DNA from: Aotearoamyces nothofagi
Taxonomy: Eukaryota > Ascomycota > Leotiomycetes > Leotiales > Tympanidaceae
Assembly: GCA_015345905.1 (NCBI GenBank)
Contig: JADDTR010000001.1
Location: 1,240,001-1,304,000, forward strand
Length of the DNA: 64,000 nucleotides
Reading direction: 5' to 3'
Shown here: one piece after another, positions 34,702-46,665 of the stretch
How the letters are laid out: the number at the start of each line of letters is the position of its first letter
Position numbering within the stretch: the first letter of the stretch is position 1
Notes under the pieces: generated by a model
What the model was told of the DNA's origin: nothing
The model's database searches: none
What the model saw: the letters and a program-made list of their open reading frames with translations, nothing else
Translations under genes and position numbers: made by a program

Positions 34702-35478
34702 TAAAGTAATCAGAATAGGAAATTTAAGAAGCGGAGCTCGGCAGTAATAAAATAGCAAAGTGTAGGATCTTGGGGTCATTTCTCGGGGACGGAATAGTGC
34801 GCGAACGGCGTTTAATGGCATTTTAAGTAGCTCTTGTAGCTCGCTAGCCCTGGTTCTTTTGTGTTCTTTTATCATACCCCCTGAGGCATGTGGCGTTATA
34901 TTATACAAAGCATATATACAGCGTTCATCTCTTTAATACTATCTATCTCATGTGTCCTGTCTGTCTATTCTGTGCTTACTAACTGATAAAATAGCTTCGG
35001 TATTTAGTATAGTACCTTCATGGCCCGTGAACACAGTTTGAGTGAACAAATAGACCACCGGACCGTCAGAAGGGGAATGAATATACTCTTGAAAGTAAAG
35101 CGCCTAGAATAGAAACCATACCGCGAGCAATCACGCAGTGTAATCAGAGGCAATCTGTCAAAAGTACGAAAACGCAACAGCCGTCTGTCTTTAGTCCTCT
35201 CATTTCAGAACCGCCTTCATTCTCAACTCTCTATCTAATCATCTACCACAAAAGAGAGAAACGAGACCGAACTAGCGGTCCCCCATCTCCGTCTGATCCG
35301 ATCCGATCCGATCCGATCCACCGGCCCGTTTCATGCTCATGCTCATGAGACGACGACGCTGACGCTGACTCGTCGCTACCATGGACGTAACCGCAACCAT
35401 CAATATCAAAGTATAGGGGCGATCGTCCCAGACGGACGCTCGACATAGCTTTTGCCGCCAGAAAAGAAAAATCATCAT
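34702..35478. other. Convergent 3' spacer between RlmA and myosin-I genes
   Basis: This AT-rich spacer contains a (GATCC)5 microsatellite at 35295-35319 just past the myosin stop. No gene is seen. Confidence 0.55.
35295..35319. repeat. (GATCC)5 microsatellite
   Basis: There are five exact copies of GATCC in the 3' flank of the myosin gene. Confidence 0.9.
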
Positions 35479-38400
35479 TCACCAATCGTCCTCATCGTCT
35501 TTACCCTTCTGCATCGCGCTCTGCCTAGCCTTCAGCGCCTCTGCCAGCCCACCTGCCAGACTTGGTGTGTTTCTGCCGCTGTCTGTACCGCTGCCGCTCC
35601 CGTTTAGGCTCATTCCCGAATCCCTGGGTGCTGGCGGTTGTGCTGGTTTCCTTCCTGCTGCTGGGCGCTTCGCTGGTGGCGCTGGTGGGGTTGGCTTGGA
35701 ACGTATAGCTGCGCCATTCACGCCATTTGTATGCGATGCCTTTACCTGTACTGGAGGAGGTGGAGGTGCGTGGTGGCGAATGACGGGCGGAGGAGCAGGA
35801 GGTGCTTCTTCTTTAAGATATGCTGAGGGAGCCCATCCTTGTACGGAACCGTTCTTGGCAAGCCACCATCCTATAAAGATGTTAGTAAGCAGACGTGAGG
35901 AACGGGAAAGCCGTTTTAATGCATGGAAAGTCTTACCATTGCCTTCCTTCTGCAAAATAATCACGAGGTCGTCTTTCTTCAAGGTCAGTTCGTTAGCACT
36001 TTGTCCTTCGAAATCGTAGATAGCACGGAACAACGGCTCCTTCGCTTTTGCTGGAGGTGCCGCTGGTGGTGCCGGAGGAGGCACAGAGCGAGCTGACGAG
36101 ACAGAAGACTGGTTGCGGGTATGGGTTGGAATAGCCATAGCAATTGGTTGCTGAGGAATATTTTGGGAGTGTGTCGCAGCAGGCGTATGGGAGCGAATGG
36201 GCTTTGTCTGACGCGCATTATTCGCGAGCTTTGAAGGACGCCCACCTGGACCACCAGGCCGAATGAGTCGGCCTTTCGTGAATGGCTTTGCGGGAATGGG
36301 CTTGCCTTTGGGCAGTGGCCTTGAAACCGAGTTTGGCGGCTCTCCTTGGCTTGTGTGGATAGCACTACTCTTATAGAAGTCTTCGCGTTGAGTTGAGTCC
36401 TTGATTACCTTGATTATACTCGTCTTGCCAGGTTTCTTGGCGTACTCGATGGAATCAGAGATTTTGAGATTGAATCCTCCGCTAGGCATATAACGCTGTA
36501 AGTGAGTAAATAGTTCTGTTTTGAAGACACAGTTGAGCAAGGGATCGGCTTCTTGATGTGAGCCAACACCAAATGAGAACCAATCGTCACGGCAAGTCGA
36601 AGTACCAATGAACTTGATAGCACCAAGCGGAATAGCCCTTTCAGCAGTGATTGTTGGCTGCCTGTTAACCATAGACTGTAAAACGATGTAGAACTTGTTT
36701 TTTGTCAAGACGAATATCCGTGGGCTAGGCTTGCTGGACCGGCCAAATTTAGATTCTAGAAGTTCCCCGCGACATGAGAAGATAACCATCTCGTTACCAG
36801 CATTAATTGAGCTGCGAATGTGTGCACCTGGTCCCGCACTAGCTCCACAGCCGAGATAGTCGCCCATAAAACGTCGTGACCCCAACAGACTCATGCGTCG
36901 TCTCTCTTTCCGGCCTTGCAATAACTTGTGTCCTCTTTCCCTCATCTCCAAGAATTCTGCTCCTACACGCTTCTTCCGCCACATCCTTTGGATGCGGGTC
37001 GCTGCTTCAGAACGGATTCTGAGATAAGCTCGCCATACTCTCTGAATACGGATGGCCATGTTATGCCAATATCTATCTCGCATGTGCTCAAGCGCGAAAA
37101 GAGTTTCCGGAGCCTTGATGAATGCCTTTGTCACACCCATCTGATATTCTTCAGGAGGGATACTAGTATCTTTTAAGATTTGCTTTGCTCCTGACTTGTA
37201 ATCCCCAGTCCATGTGAATTCACCAGCATAAGAACACTGTGGCGAGAGGAGATAGAACCGCTCAACGAATCTTTCAAAAGTCTGACGGTACGCGAAACCA
37301 GCACGTCGAATACGAACGTTCTCCTGTAGACCAAGATACTTGATTTGATGCAGGACATTGTGAACATTGTATTCGCTAGCTGACTTGTTCTCATTCGGCT
37401 TGATTGTACGAATGTACGACGGCGTAGCCTTCATTAATGTGGCTACCAAGTCGTTTGCTGAAGCCTTGATCTTATCACCCGCAGAAGGAGGCTGTCGCCT
37501 ATCATCTTGATTGACCTCGTTGGGAAACAGCGTGTGTACGAACTGGTTTGAGCTCTGGCTGAAGAGGTTCAGTAATCCCTTTAATAACAGGTCTTTGTTC
37601 TTATCTGTAATTCCTTCCACACTGTACGTAACATCTCCAGCGTAGTGCTTCACGATGAAATTACCTTGCCGAGGAGTCAAATGAGGGTTCGACATTCCGT
37701 TGATACTTTGCATGAAGGTTCTGTCACAAGCAGCTGGATCTGCATGGGCCGTCTTCGTGGCATCTTTCATGGCAGAAAAGATTCCGGGTGGTTTTGTTGC
37801 CTCAATCAAATCACAGACAATTTTATTATCGAAGTAAGTGATGGGCGTCCACTTAATTTGCTCGCGAGCATACTCTTCCTGCTCTGTTTTCAACGTCAAC
37901 TGAATGAAGATCTGCTGGAGCTTCTCGTTGACATAATTGATACAAAGCTGCTCGAAACTATTCTTCTCGAAAATTTCAAACCCGTAGATATCTAATATTC
38001 CGATGGAGTTCGCAGTGGTGCCGCGTGCTTTCAGAGACACGTTCACTCGTTCCACAATCCAATCGAAGAGGTTGTTGTAGAGTGCCTTGGCGAGAGCATC
38101 TCGTGTAGCTGTTGCTTGGGCCGGATTCGCGGGAGACTCGATAACCTCTCCATTCCTCGGTGTTAGGATTCGAATTGTGATGGCTTGAACGACGTGGGCT
38201 GGGTCGACCTCGAGAAGGTATGCTAGGAAATCGACAACCGACTGATCGGCAACAGCCGCATATCCATCTTTATCTTCGACGAACTGAATGTTCCCGGTCC
38301 ATAGAATTGCTGCTAATATCCGGAAAATTTCATCCTGTTCCCCTTGAGTGAGTCCAATAATCTTCATCGCATTCAAGGTTTCCTGCCATTCCGCAAGATC

Positions 38401-39465
38401 ATCAATACCATCAACATTGAAGCATTTTGACCGGCTCGTGTAAACATAGGATTCAGGCTTCTGAACGCCATATATCTCCCTGTATTTCTGGGAGGCACCT
38501 TTCGTGAATTGGTAGAAGATGTGGAAGTTTCGTTCGTTGACGATTTGGCCAACCACTCTTGACTTTTCAAGTAGATAATTTGTGATGTCCGCGCCAACGG
38601 GTTCGCCCGCAGAATTGAATTGAAGCTGAAGGTATTTTCCGAATCGTGATGAATTGTTGTTTCGGAGCGTCTTTGCATTCCCAAAAGATTCCAGGAGAGG
38701 GTTAGTCGCCAGGACCATGTCCTTCACCTGCTGGATGGAAGAATCCTTGCCACCAGAAACGTTCGCGATGTATTGCATGATACGCTTTGCTGCCTCCGTC
38801 TTTCCAGCCCCTGATTCTCCGGATATAATGACACATTGGTTGTCCTTATAGGCATTCATGTTGTAATATGAGGACTCTGCAACTGCAAAAACATGAGGAG
38901 ACATCTAGAACATTTAGTATTCATAAACAGAAACTAATTTTAGAAACATACCTCTAATCTGTTCTTTCCCTTGTAGCTGTCAAGGACCTCCTCGGTATAG
39001 ATGCCCACTACTTCAGTCAATACCGACCGGAATCAACCATGGAAAGGGGACTTACAATCTCTGAAAGGATTGACGGATACCAGCACATGGCCGATGTATG
39101 TCTGTTGGCGCGTTATCAGTGATTTGTCCAGTTGGGTAAACACAAGGCTTTGCGACGCCTGACACATACGTAGATTTCTCCATTCTCGAATCGTTTCTTC
39201 AAGTTATCATTGATAGCCTCATTGGATACTTTGCTAATCAGAGTCAGATCGGAAACTCCAACCTCCTTCTTCTTCGTCGTGTCGAATGCCGCCTTCTTGA
39301 CGTTTGCCTTAGCCCCGCCAGATGCAGCGCCCCGCCCGCCAGAGTGCGCATTGCTGGTGGACTTATCCCCCTTAGGTCGTCGACTGATACCCTAAGTTTC
39401 AGAACAAGTCAGTCAAGAGTATTCTTGTGTGAAGCGCAGAGTAACCGCGGAGCCGCTCATACCAT
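35479..39465 (-). CDS. myoA: Class I myosin (MyoA/Myo1/Myo5 family)
   Basis: Six exons on the minus strand (39465-39463, 39391-39170, 39101-39056, 39007-38952, 38904-35937, 35870-35479) encode 1228 residues. The first exon is only the start codon. Domains in order: motor head with P-loop [16 protein letters not shown] near residue 135, switch regions and [20 protein letters not shown]; two IQ motifs near 730-765 ([25 protein letters not shown]); a basic TH1 membrane-binding tail; a Pro/Ala-rich TH2 part; an SH3 domain ([20 protein letters not shown]...[18 protein letters not shown]); and an acidic end KGKDDEDDW that recruits Arp2/3. The TEDS position appears to be Glu ([11 protein letters not shown]), a phosphomimic. 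The protein drives actin assembly and endocytosis at hyphal tips. A 66-nt intron inside the SH3 domain is itself free of stops. Confidence 0.96.
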
Positions 39466-40385
39466 GTTGCCGCTGTCCGGTCAACTTTCGCACTGGGTGA
39501 TAAGATGCGCCGGCGTCCAACGTGACAACCAGACGATTCCAGTACTGCAATAGACAAGAGCAATCAGCCAATACAAGAAAGCATGCGCGATGCGTGGTTG
39601 TCAAATCCAGAGATCACAATGTGAGGTTTCGAAGCAAGATGTCTATTAATTTGAGGGCGACATTCGTCATGGTCCATAGATCGCCTACAGCGGCATGTTC
39701 CGGTGATAGCAAGGCGTGGCAAGAAGGCGTGAAGGCTCCGCCACAGCGGGAACGCGCATTCACGAACGCCGCCGTCAACAGCCTAACTGGGCTATGATAC
39801 AGAAACTTGGGGGAGTAAAAGGCTTTCGATCAAACGGTGCTGAGTCCAAATATACTAGAACAAGGGAAAAGAACACAGATCCCTAATATATGGGTGAATG
39901 GCCTCTGGCCGCTGGTCACTTGAATACACGTTGTATGCGCTGTCTTTCTTTACTCGACGCGAATGCGAGAAGGCCAAGTCATATGAGTGATGAAGTACCA
40001 CTATGCCGCCGTACCAGATATATTGGGTACATATTAGATATATTGTCATATTGGAAAGTCGATCAATAGACAGCTGGGCAGGCAACCTCCGGGATGATTA
40101 CTCCAGATTAAACGTCTTTATGTTATCTTGATAAGTACTTGAAGTTACTCTTTAGCATGACCAAATAAAGCACTCCTGTACTTCTCGCCCTGCCTCGGGA
40201 ACCTCCAAAGAGTCTGAGTTGAAGTCATTCAGCCTTGTCACATGCGAACCAGCAGTTGGAGATCGCCGTTCAAAGGCAGATGTTAAAAGGTTGAGTCGCA
40301 GGTAAGCAGGAGGAAGTCGTCCATATAAAAGTACGAAACAAATCAAACAGCCGAGCACGGAACGAGGACTGCCGACTCCAGCCGC

Positions 40386-40430
40386 AAGGAAAGGGAAAGG
40401 GAAAGGGAAATGAAAATGAAAAAGGGAAAG
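40386..40430. repeat. AAAGGG-type hexamer repeat
   Basis: About three to four exact AAAGGG units are followed by AAATGA and AAAGGG variants. It is a purine-strand asymmetric tract. Confidence 0.8.
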
Positions 40431-41044
40431 ATAGCATAGCCAAGATTGATCAAGACTGAACTCCTCGCCATCCCATCCAACCCATCACTCCATCACTCAG
40501 GCCCTAAAGCCCTATACCCAGAAGCCAATGGCAGGAGATAGCGCCCGGATGACAGATCTCAGGGACCAACAGGCCAAGGATCCTAGATGCCGAAAATAAA
40601 CTCCGTCTATACTTGTAGGCAGATACGAAGATAGTGGGCGAGTAGTCACTCGATGGGTACTTGCTTCAACCATCCAGTGCCAACATAAACAAACATGAAG
40701 TATTCTGCAAACCCCGAGCTGATATTGAGGTTCAAATAGGATATTGCAGTACTTGTGGGTACCCTATGGCCGTTGCTGTAATTAGGCCTGTTCCTGCGTC
40801 CGAGGTTCGTAGTTCGGCGTTCCAGAAGCACGGAGTGACGGAGCCCCCTCGGCTATGATTTCGCAAAGGACAGACGGCATCAAATACACTTCAGTTCGTA
40901 CATCAGTTCGGATGAGATTGTCGTCTTTCCCTCCAAAGGCTCCTAGGTTGCAATAGCATCAATGCTCGGTGAGAAGCACATGTCGGTCATAGTGGGGAAT
41001 ATCACTACAGGTTCGTGATAAACCTCCATCGGCCATCGACTCTC

Positions 41045-41079
41045 GACCGTCAGCCGTCAACCGTCGACCGTCGATTCTC
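41045..41079. repeat. 7-bp tandem repeat, 5 diverged copies
   Basis: The units GACCGTC, AGCCGTC, AACCGTC, GACCGTC and GATTCTC follow each other in 7-bp register. Confidence 0.75.
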
Positions 41080-42215
41080 GTCACAGAGGCGAGGTGTATT
41101 GTATAGGACGAGAATGAAGCTTTTGATTGATCCCTCCGTCCTTCACCTGCATAAGTGGTAGCCACGCGAGTGCTGTCGCACCCGTCTCAGCGAATCGTCG
41201 CAGGGGCGAAGCGCCGGACCCCTGGTATGTCTGGCGAGGCGTCGCATTGACCTGCAGCATCAAAACCGCCAGAACACCACATAATCCAAGGCGATAGCCA
41301 CCGCCCTCCAAGATGTCTTTTGAGCCCTTTCCTCTCAGTTTCCTACATAACAGTCCTTGTATCTCGCCGTCGGATGTTGCATCTTACGATCTCAGTCGCC
41401 GTTCCCATATATCTCGAGCACCGACTACTCCAGGAAAACATAAAGCATCATTTCTGCGACTTGGCACGGCTCGGCTGGGTGTCAGCCCGGAAGCTCATAC
41501 ACGAAGTGTCGCAGCATTGTCCTCGAGAACATTGATCTCCCCGTCGGCCCTCTCCACCTCTGTCTGGTTACCTCGATACCAGATAGATCTGACACACAGC
41601 CTGCCCACCACAAAACTCTGGGACGTCTGATCTCCAAAATAGACACCACCGCTGGTTTTCAGTGACATTTACCGCTCCAGTCCTAGTAATATGACATAAC
41701 GTGCCAGTTTTGGAAAGCTCTGTACCTCTGGCGGAAGATCCAAGGCTGGTTCTTTAAGCTTAGTACGGACGATTATCGAGTTTCATGGACCCTTCAGCAT
41801 CCAACGGTAATCAGCTAACCCGCATATCACGGTAGTCTGTAGCCTGAGCCACTACGATAAAGCCCCTGTCGTTAGGCCAAAGCCTCGAGAGCGAACCTTT
41901 ATTACCTCCACTCATCCTCGACATCCCCTGGTCACCTTTATTTGTGTGAAGTTGGCGTGGCCGAGATTTAGATTTTCTCTTCTTAACCAAATCACTTGGT
42001 CCTGCTGGTTCAGATTTTCTCTCTTTCTCTGGTGGACGTCTTGCTCTTGTGCAGAGAAGACACTTACAACATAGCCGCTGTTCTTTGTCCAACCGGCATC
42101 TCACTCGTTCATCGGTTGCCATTTATCACGACTCTCGACATCGATCGTCGGAAACGTCGCAGGCCGACATTAATACGAAGGGAACTCGAAGTTATTGGGG
42201 ATCATCAGTATCATC

Positions 42216-44090
42216 ATGGGGTTCGTAGCCGAGATGAAGAACCAGCTATGGGGTTCGAAATTGTTGTTCAACTTGATTTTCCATGGAGGTCATGTTGGGC
42301 TTTTTGCTCTAGGATGGTATGGCAACTTTGCTGGGCAGCAAGTAATGTAATCATCCGTACTGACTATAGATATAGGAAAAAGCAGGAAGATGATACAAGG
42401 CTAGCTGGTCTCAACACTTTGACATTTTCGGTTTGGATATCGCGAGGTGCTGGTCTCGCCTTGTCAGTCGATGGGGCAATGATCCTCCTACCAATGTGTA
42501 GGAACATCTTGAGATGGGTCAGACCAAAGATGAAATTTCTGCCGCTGGATGAATCACAATGGTTCCATCGCCAAGTAGCATACGCAATGTTGTTCTGGAC
42601 TATTGTACACGTGTGTGGACATTACGTGAAGTAAGTCTCTTATATAGCTGTATTGGAAATCTTGCTAACAGCTTTAGTTTCTTCAATGTCGAGAAGACAC
42701 AGATCCGGGCAGTTACCGCTATCCAGATCCACTATACCGAAGCTGGTGGCGTTACAGGCCATATCATGCTTTTATGTATGCTCCTCATGTACACCACTGC
42801 GCATGCCAAAATTCGCCAACAGTCATTCGAGACCTTCTGGTATACCCACCACCTATTCGTCCCGTTCATGCTCGGATTATACACACACGCGACTGGATGC
42901 TTTGTTCGGGATACCACGGACCCCGTTTCTCCTTTTGCTGGTGCCGACTTTTGGGATCACTGCCTTGGTTATGAAGGCTGGAGATGGGAGTTGTGGGGTG
43001 GTGGACTGTACCTGATTGAGCGCTTGTATCGTGAGATTCGCTCTCGAAGAGAAACAGAGATTGTCCGTGTCGTCAGACATCCATATGGTAAGTTCCTTCT
43101 CATGTCTGTAACCAGACATTATGCTGATACAGAAACAGATGCCATGGAAATCCAGTTCAAGAAGCCATCGATGAAATACAAGGCAGGACAATGGCTATTC
43201 CTCAACGTTCCCTCAGTCTCCAGGGAACAATGGCACCCATTTACTATCACATCTTGTCCATTTGATCCTTATATCTCAGTCCACGTCCGCCAAGTTGGTG
43301 ACTTCACCAGAGCTCTTGGAGATGCGCTCGGTGCAGGACCTGCACAAGCAAAGTTCTACGATGGCGTTGATCAAAGTGGCATGTACGAAGTGGCACTCCA
43401 AAACGGCCAAACAATGCCTGCCCTGAGAATTGACGGCCCATACGGAGCACCTGCCGAGGATGTTTTCGACAACGAAATCGCAGTCCTCATCGGTACCGGT
43501 ATCGGTGTCACTCCCTGGGCTTCTATCCTCAAGAACATCTGGCACATGCGCAACGGACCCAACCCTCCCACTCGTCTACGCCGTGTAGAGTTCATCTGGG
43601 TCTGCAAGGACACTACATCCTTCGAATGGTTCCAAACTCTTCTCTCGTCTCTCGAAGCTCAGAGCTTCCAGGCTGCAGGCCGTCCCGGCGACGGCAATTC
43701 CGAGTTCTTGCGTATCCATACTTACCTTACTCAGAAGCTTGACGCAGACACAGCACAAAATATTGTGCTGAATAGTGTCGGCGCTGCTGTAGATCCCCTT
43801 ACCGAACTCAAGTCGCGCACGAATTTCGGAAGACCGGATTTCACGAGACTGCTCACGGGGATGCGTGACGGGATCATGGATAGGACGTACCTGAGCGGAC
43901 TAGAGGGTAACATCAAGACAAACGTCGGAGTATATTTCTGCGGTATGTGTCCCTGCGAGTTCTTTTGACCATCGAAGCACTTACTGATAGTCGTCCAGGT
44001 CCTAACGCTGCTGCTAGAAGCATCAAGGTTGCTTGCAAACAAGCCACGGTGCCCGAGGTCAACTTTTCGTTCTGGAAGGAGCATTTTTGA
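42216..44090 (+). CDS. noxA: NADPH oxidase NoxA (NOX1)
   Basis: Five exons (42216-42316, 42376-42630, 42678-43087, 43139-43942, 43999-44090) encode 553 residues, normal for fungal NoxA. The N-terminal half is the six-helix haem domain, with paired histidines in FWTIVHVCGHYVN and in WYTHHLFVPFMLGLYTHATG. The FAD site HPFTITSCPFDP is near residue 287, and the NADPH-binding loop GTGIGVTPWASIL is near 374. The C-terminus VYFCGPNAAARSIK...FSFWKEHF is the family ending and requires the last intron. In the first intron two nested acceptors occur; only the second (GATATAG) avoids a stop and restores GWKKQEDDTRLAGLNT. NoxA makes superoxide at membranes and controls hyphal fusion, fruiting and host penetration in other fungi. 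There are no EF-hands, which separates it from NoxC. Confidence 0.96.
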
Positions 44091-44925
44091 GAGAATTTGG
44101 GTTGTTTGCTTGTTTGAACGGTCGTTTAACAGATATCCCTGGGTATTGTACAGTACAATCGAACCAAATAAGATCAGATCCACTATTACTGCCATTTGAG
44201 TTTTTGGTATATTGTATTGCATGACTTACGTCTAATATGAGAATATATATATATTTTTTATCCTTACGCCGACGGCAAGTCTTTGGCTGCTTCTTCAGGT
44301 TTAATTGATCGCTGAACCAATTAATATGGCCATCCTCGCTGGTCTGAGCTTCTGTTCTCCAGTTCTCTCTAAACGACGGTTCGATGCTCCCTTGATATAC
44401 TCCAGAAACCTAACTAGACTGCAGCTATCTAATTGGTGAGAGTATTGCCTCGACCGGCAACCAGCCAGAGCCGTTTCAGCGGCACTGAGTATAACAAGCC
44501 GACGAGAGGATGTTATAAGAAAACATTTATGGATTGAGCAGCTATAGATGTTCATTGACACTATTATATAGGGGTTTAGCATGTTATCTCCGTTAAACAT
44601 GATGCAGAATGAAGCTTTTAAGAGCGTTTGCTTTGCTTGTGTATTAGGAGGTTTGTGAATCATCAACAAGACTACTAGAGGGACGAAGGTCCTTATATGC
44701 GAATGGTCTGCCTGCCATGATACTACGCATGGCTTTTTGTGTCGGACTACTTTAGATTCGTTTAGAGATTTCCGATTGATACTAAACAGCCTTGTCTCAC
44801 GTTTTCTTCTGCAAGGGTGCCGGCAGCACATGGGTAATAAGGCAGTTTTGGTGAGCTGGCAACCAAGTAGATTTAAGTGCCAGCTTGCAGACAGCAATCG
44901 TTCCGCCACTAATCGGGAGCAGTTT
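44091..44925. other. Intergenic spacer downstream of noxA
   Basis: AT-rich near 44,240 with an (AT)n stretch. A minus-strand frame without ATG start (44301-44990) was judged chance. No gene is supported. Confidence 0.5.
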
Positions 44926-45400
44926 ATGCTTTCCGTTGATTCGGTAATGTGCTCTCTCTCAACAAACGATTCTACGTCCGAGGCACGCAAGGCTGCCTTA
45001 TCTAATCTATTTCTATCTCATCTGACAACTAAGTAAATACGGATGCTGCTCACTTGGCTCATGACGGGTACGAAGCAGCTCTTTCTCAGCCTTGTATCAA
45101 CTTACACTAACCAGTCTGCATTGTAGCTCCATCGTCGTTTCTCCAGCTGTTTTCAGACACAAAGCCAACGGCCCAGCATTTCCATCGTCGAACTCTCCGG
45201 AGAATACTATCAACATAAGTTTCGGTATACTCGCCTGTATCATTGGTGCTTTGTCCATTATAGTCGCCATAGCTACTTGGCACACTGCAAGGAGCAGTTA
45301 CCACCACCCAGGTGAAATTTCTATATGCTGCTTGGAATTATGCAACGCGGACATATTTCAGAAAAGGAACAGACAGAAAAATGGTTTGGCACCTAGCTAG
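44926..45400 (+). CDS. Possible small single-span membrane protein (weak model)
   Basis: Two exons (44926-45032, 45127-45400) would give 126 residues. The proposed 94-nt intron has a GTAAAT donor, CACTAAC branch and TGTAG acceptor, and joins ...SHLTT to NSIVVSPAVF in frame. The only clear feature is one hydrophobic helix (ISFGILACIIGALSIIVAIA) preceded by a Ser/Pro/Asn-rich segment and followed by a TWHTAR basic stop-transfer end. Small proteins of this build are seen in many Leotiomycetes, but no family can be named. The start and the last 30 residues are uncertain. The frame could be chance. Confidence 0.35.
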
Positions 45401-45905
45401 ATGAAATAACCTAATATTATTCAGCTTCATTCTAATACCTCGGTTGATAATTGAGAGATGGAGTTTCGCGCTAACTCTTGCCCTTTGATAACACCTTGAG
45501 TCCTAAAACATTATGACACCACACCCATATACAAAGGTAAGGATGCAGGACGTCATGCTTTCTGCTTCAATTACACATAAGTAGTGACAGCTACCTTAGT
45601 TTTCTCATATCACCTGTGATTATAAGAGCGATAAATGATACCCATTTCACATCGGTCAAGCTTCTGTACTTGCAGACTTGCTTGGTCTAATCTCTGTGTC
45701 AGCTATCACTATAATGCTACAAGTTCATAAAAAACTCACTTATTGCATAGACGAATAATGCATAGCCATCGCCAACCCAAAAGTACCATATCTTGGCATA
45801 TGGACGTGCTTAAAAGAACTCAATGATTCCGGCTTGTTCATGTATATTGCAGCCTCTTGGGCGACGGGATTAGATATCATCTCGATAAGAATTGAAAGGA
45901 TACCC
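45401..45905. other. Intergenic spacer, about 500 bp
   Basis: AT-rich, no feature seen. It is the 3' flank of the following minus-strand gene. Confidence 0.5.
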
Positions 45906-46665
45906 TCACGCTCCTCCGAGAAGAGCAAGCGCATTCTTGAACGCTTCTACGACTTGTATATCTAGAAAAAAGTCTGTGAGTAAGTGTGGAGACGTTGGGT
46001 TTGGACTCGACTTACAATGCTGCTTCTTTTTCTCTAATGAATTCTCCGCAAGCTGTATGTACACCTCACGGGTCTTCAGTCTATGGTGAGTTAGTCACCA
46101 TATCAGGTTGAGGGAGGCTTCTAGAACGGACCGCTTCAAAGACCTCTCATCATCATATTGAATGGATGCTGTTGCCCAAGATCCAAAATACTGCAGGCAT
46201 TAGAAAACAAAGACAACCCGATTCGAACATTCTTACCTGGGACAAAGCCTCAAAGCTTTGGAGAATTGCATCTTCTTCCGCACTAGCCTCAGCCATAGCG
46301 GCAACATATCGTGCCTCAAAGTCATGCCAATCAAATGGAGCAAGATCATGTGGATTTTCCAGTTCATGTTCATCATGTGGATTTTCCAGTTCATGTTCAT
46401 CATCATCTTTTTCAAGTTGATCCACGGTATCCGATCCGGCTTTCTGATCATCAACGGATAGGGGTGGATGCGTCGCAGGCACTTGAGTTTCTCCTACGTC
46501 CCCACGAAGAGGGAGTTTCTTTGGAGGAGACATTGCACCACTTCTACTCACACCTAGTAACCCGTGCTGAGACTGTTTTAGTGATCCTAGGGTATCGTTC
46601 CGCACAGCGACATTAACAGGTGTAGACGGAGGTTCAGGCGTAGTGGACCTAGTAGTTGGAGACAT
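45906..46665 (-). CDS. Uncharacterised fungal protein, 202 residues
   Basis: Four minus-strand exons (46665-46237, 46190-46132, 46080-46016, 45961-45906) encode 202 residues, with total length an exact multiple of three. The first 100 residues are Ser/Pro rich (MSPTTRSTTPEPPSTP) and include a perfect 8-residue duplication HELENPHD. From about residue 115 a helical domain begins: FDWHDFEARYVAAMAEASAE, then ...LSQYFGSWATASIQYDDERS, LKRLKTREVYIQLAENSLEK and HYIQVVEAFKNALALLGGA. This C-terminal pattern feels conserved in ascomycetes, but no function is known to me. The second intron uses a weak GTCCGT donor but a good GACTAAC branch and ATAG acceptor. The start at 46665 is the first ATG with coding character; frame is open further upstream. 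Divergent from atg14. Confidence 0.72.
46352..46408 (-). repeat. Direct duplication of about 24-27 bp inside coding sequence
   Basis: Two near-identical neighbouring copies of TCATGTGGATTTTCCAGT plus flank encode HELENPHD twice. The duplication length keeps frame. Confidence 0.85.

Larger units (their letters stand above)
39466..42215. other. Divergent intergenic region, myosin-I and NoxA, 2.75 kb
   Basis: This long spacer holds both promoters. It contains an AAAGGG-type repeat (40386-40430) and a 7-bp repeat (41045-41079). Open frames of up to about 105 codons (for example 41313-41630 plus) have no recognisable content. Confidence 0.5.

Noticed and set aside
41081-41311. Short minus frame with a signal-peptide-like start
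   Set aside because: It has no ATG before the hydrophobic part except inside it, is only 76 codons long, and has no cysteine pattern of a secreted effector.
41313-41630. 105-codon ATG-started plus frame
   Set aside because: Low-information Ser/Arg composition, overlapped by another frame, no splice or domain support.
44301-44990. 229-codon minus frame
   Set aside because: It lacks an ATG at its start, has irregular Cys and Arg content, overlaps a better plus-strand model and shows no known motif.
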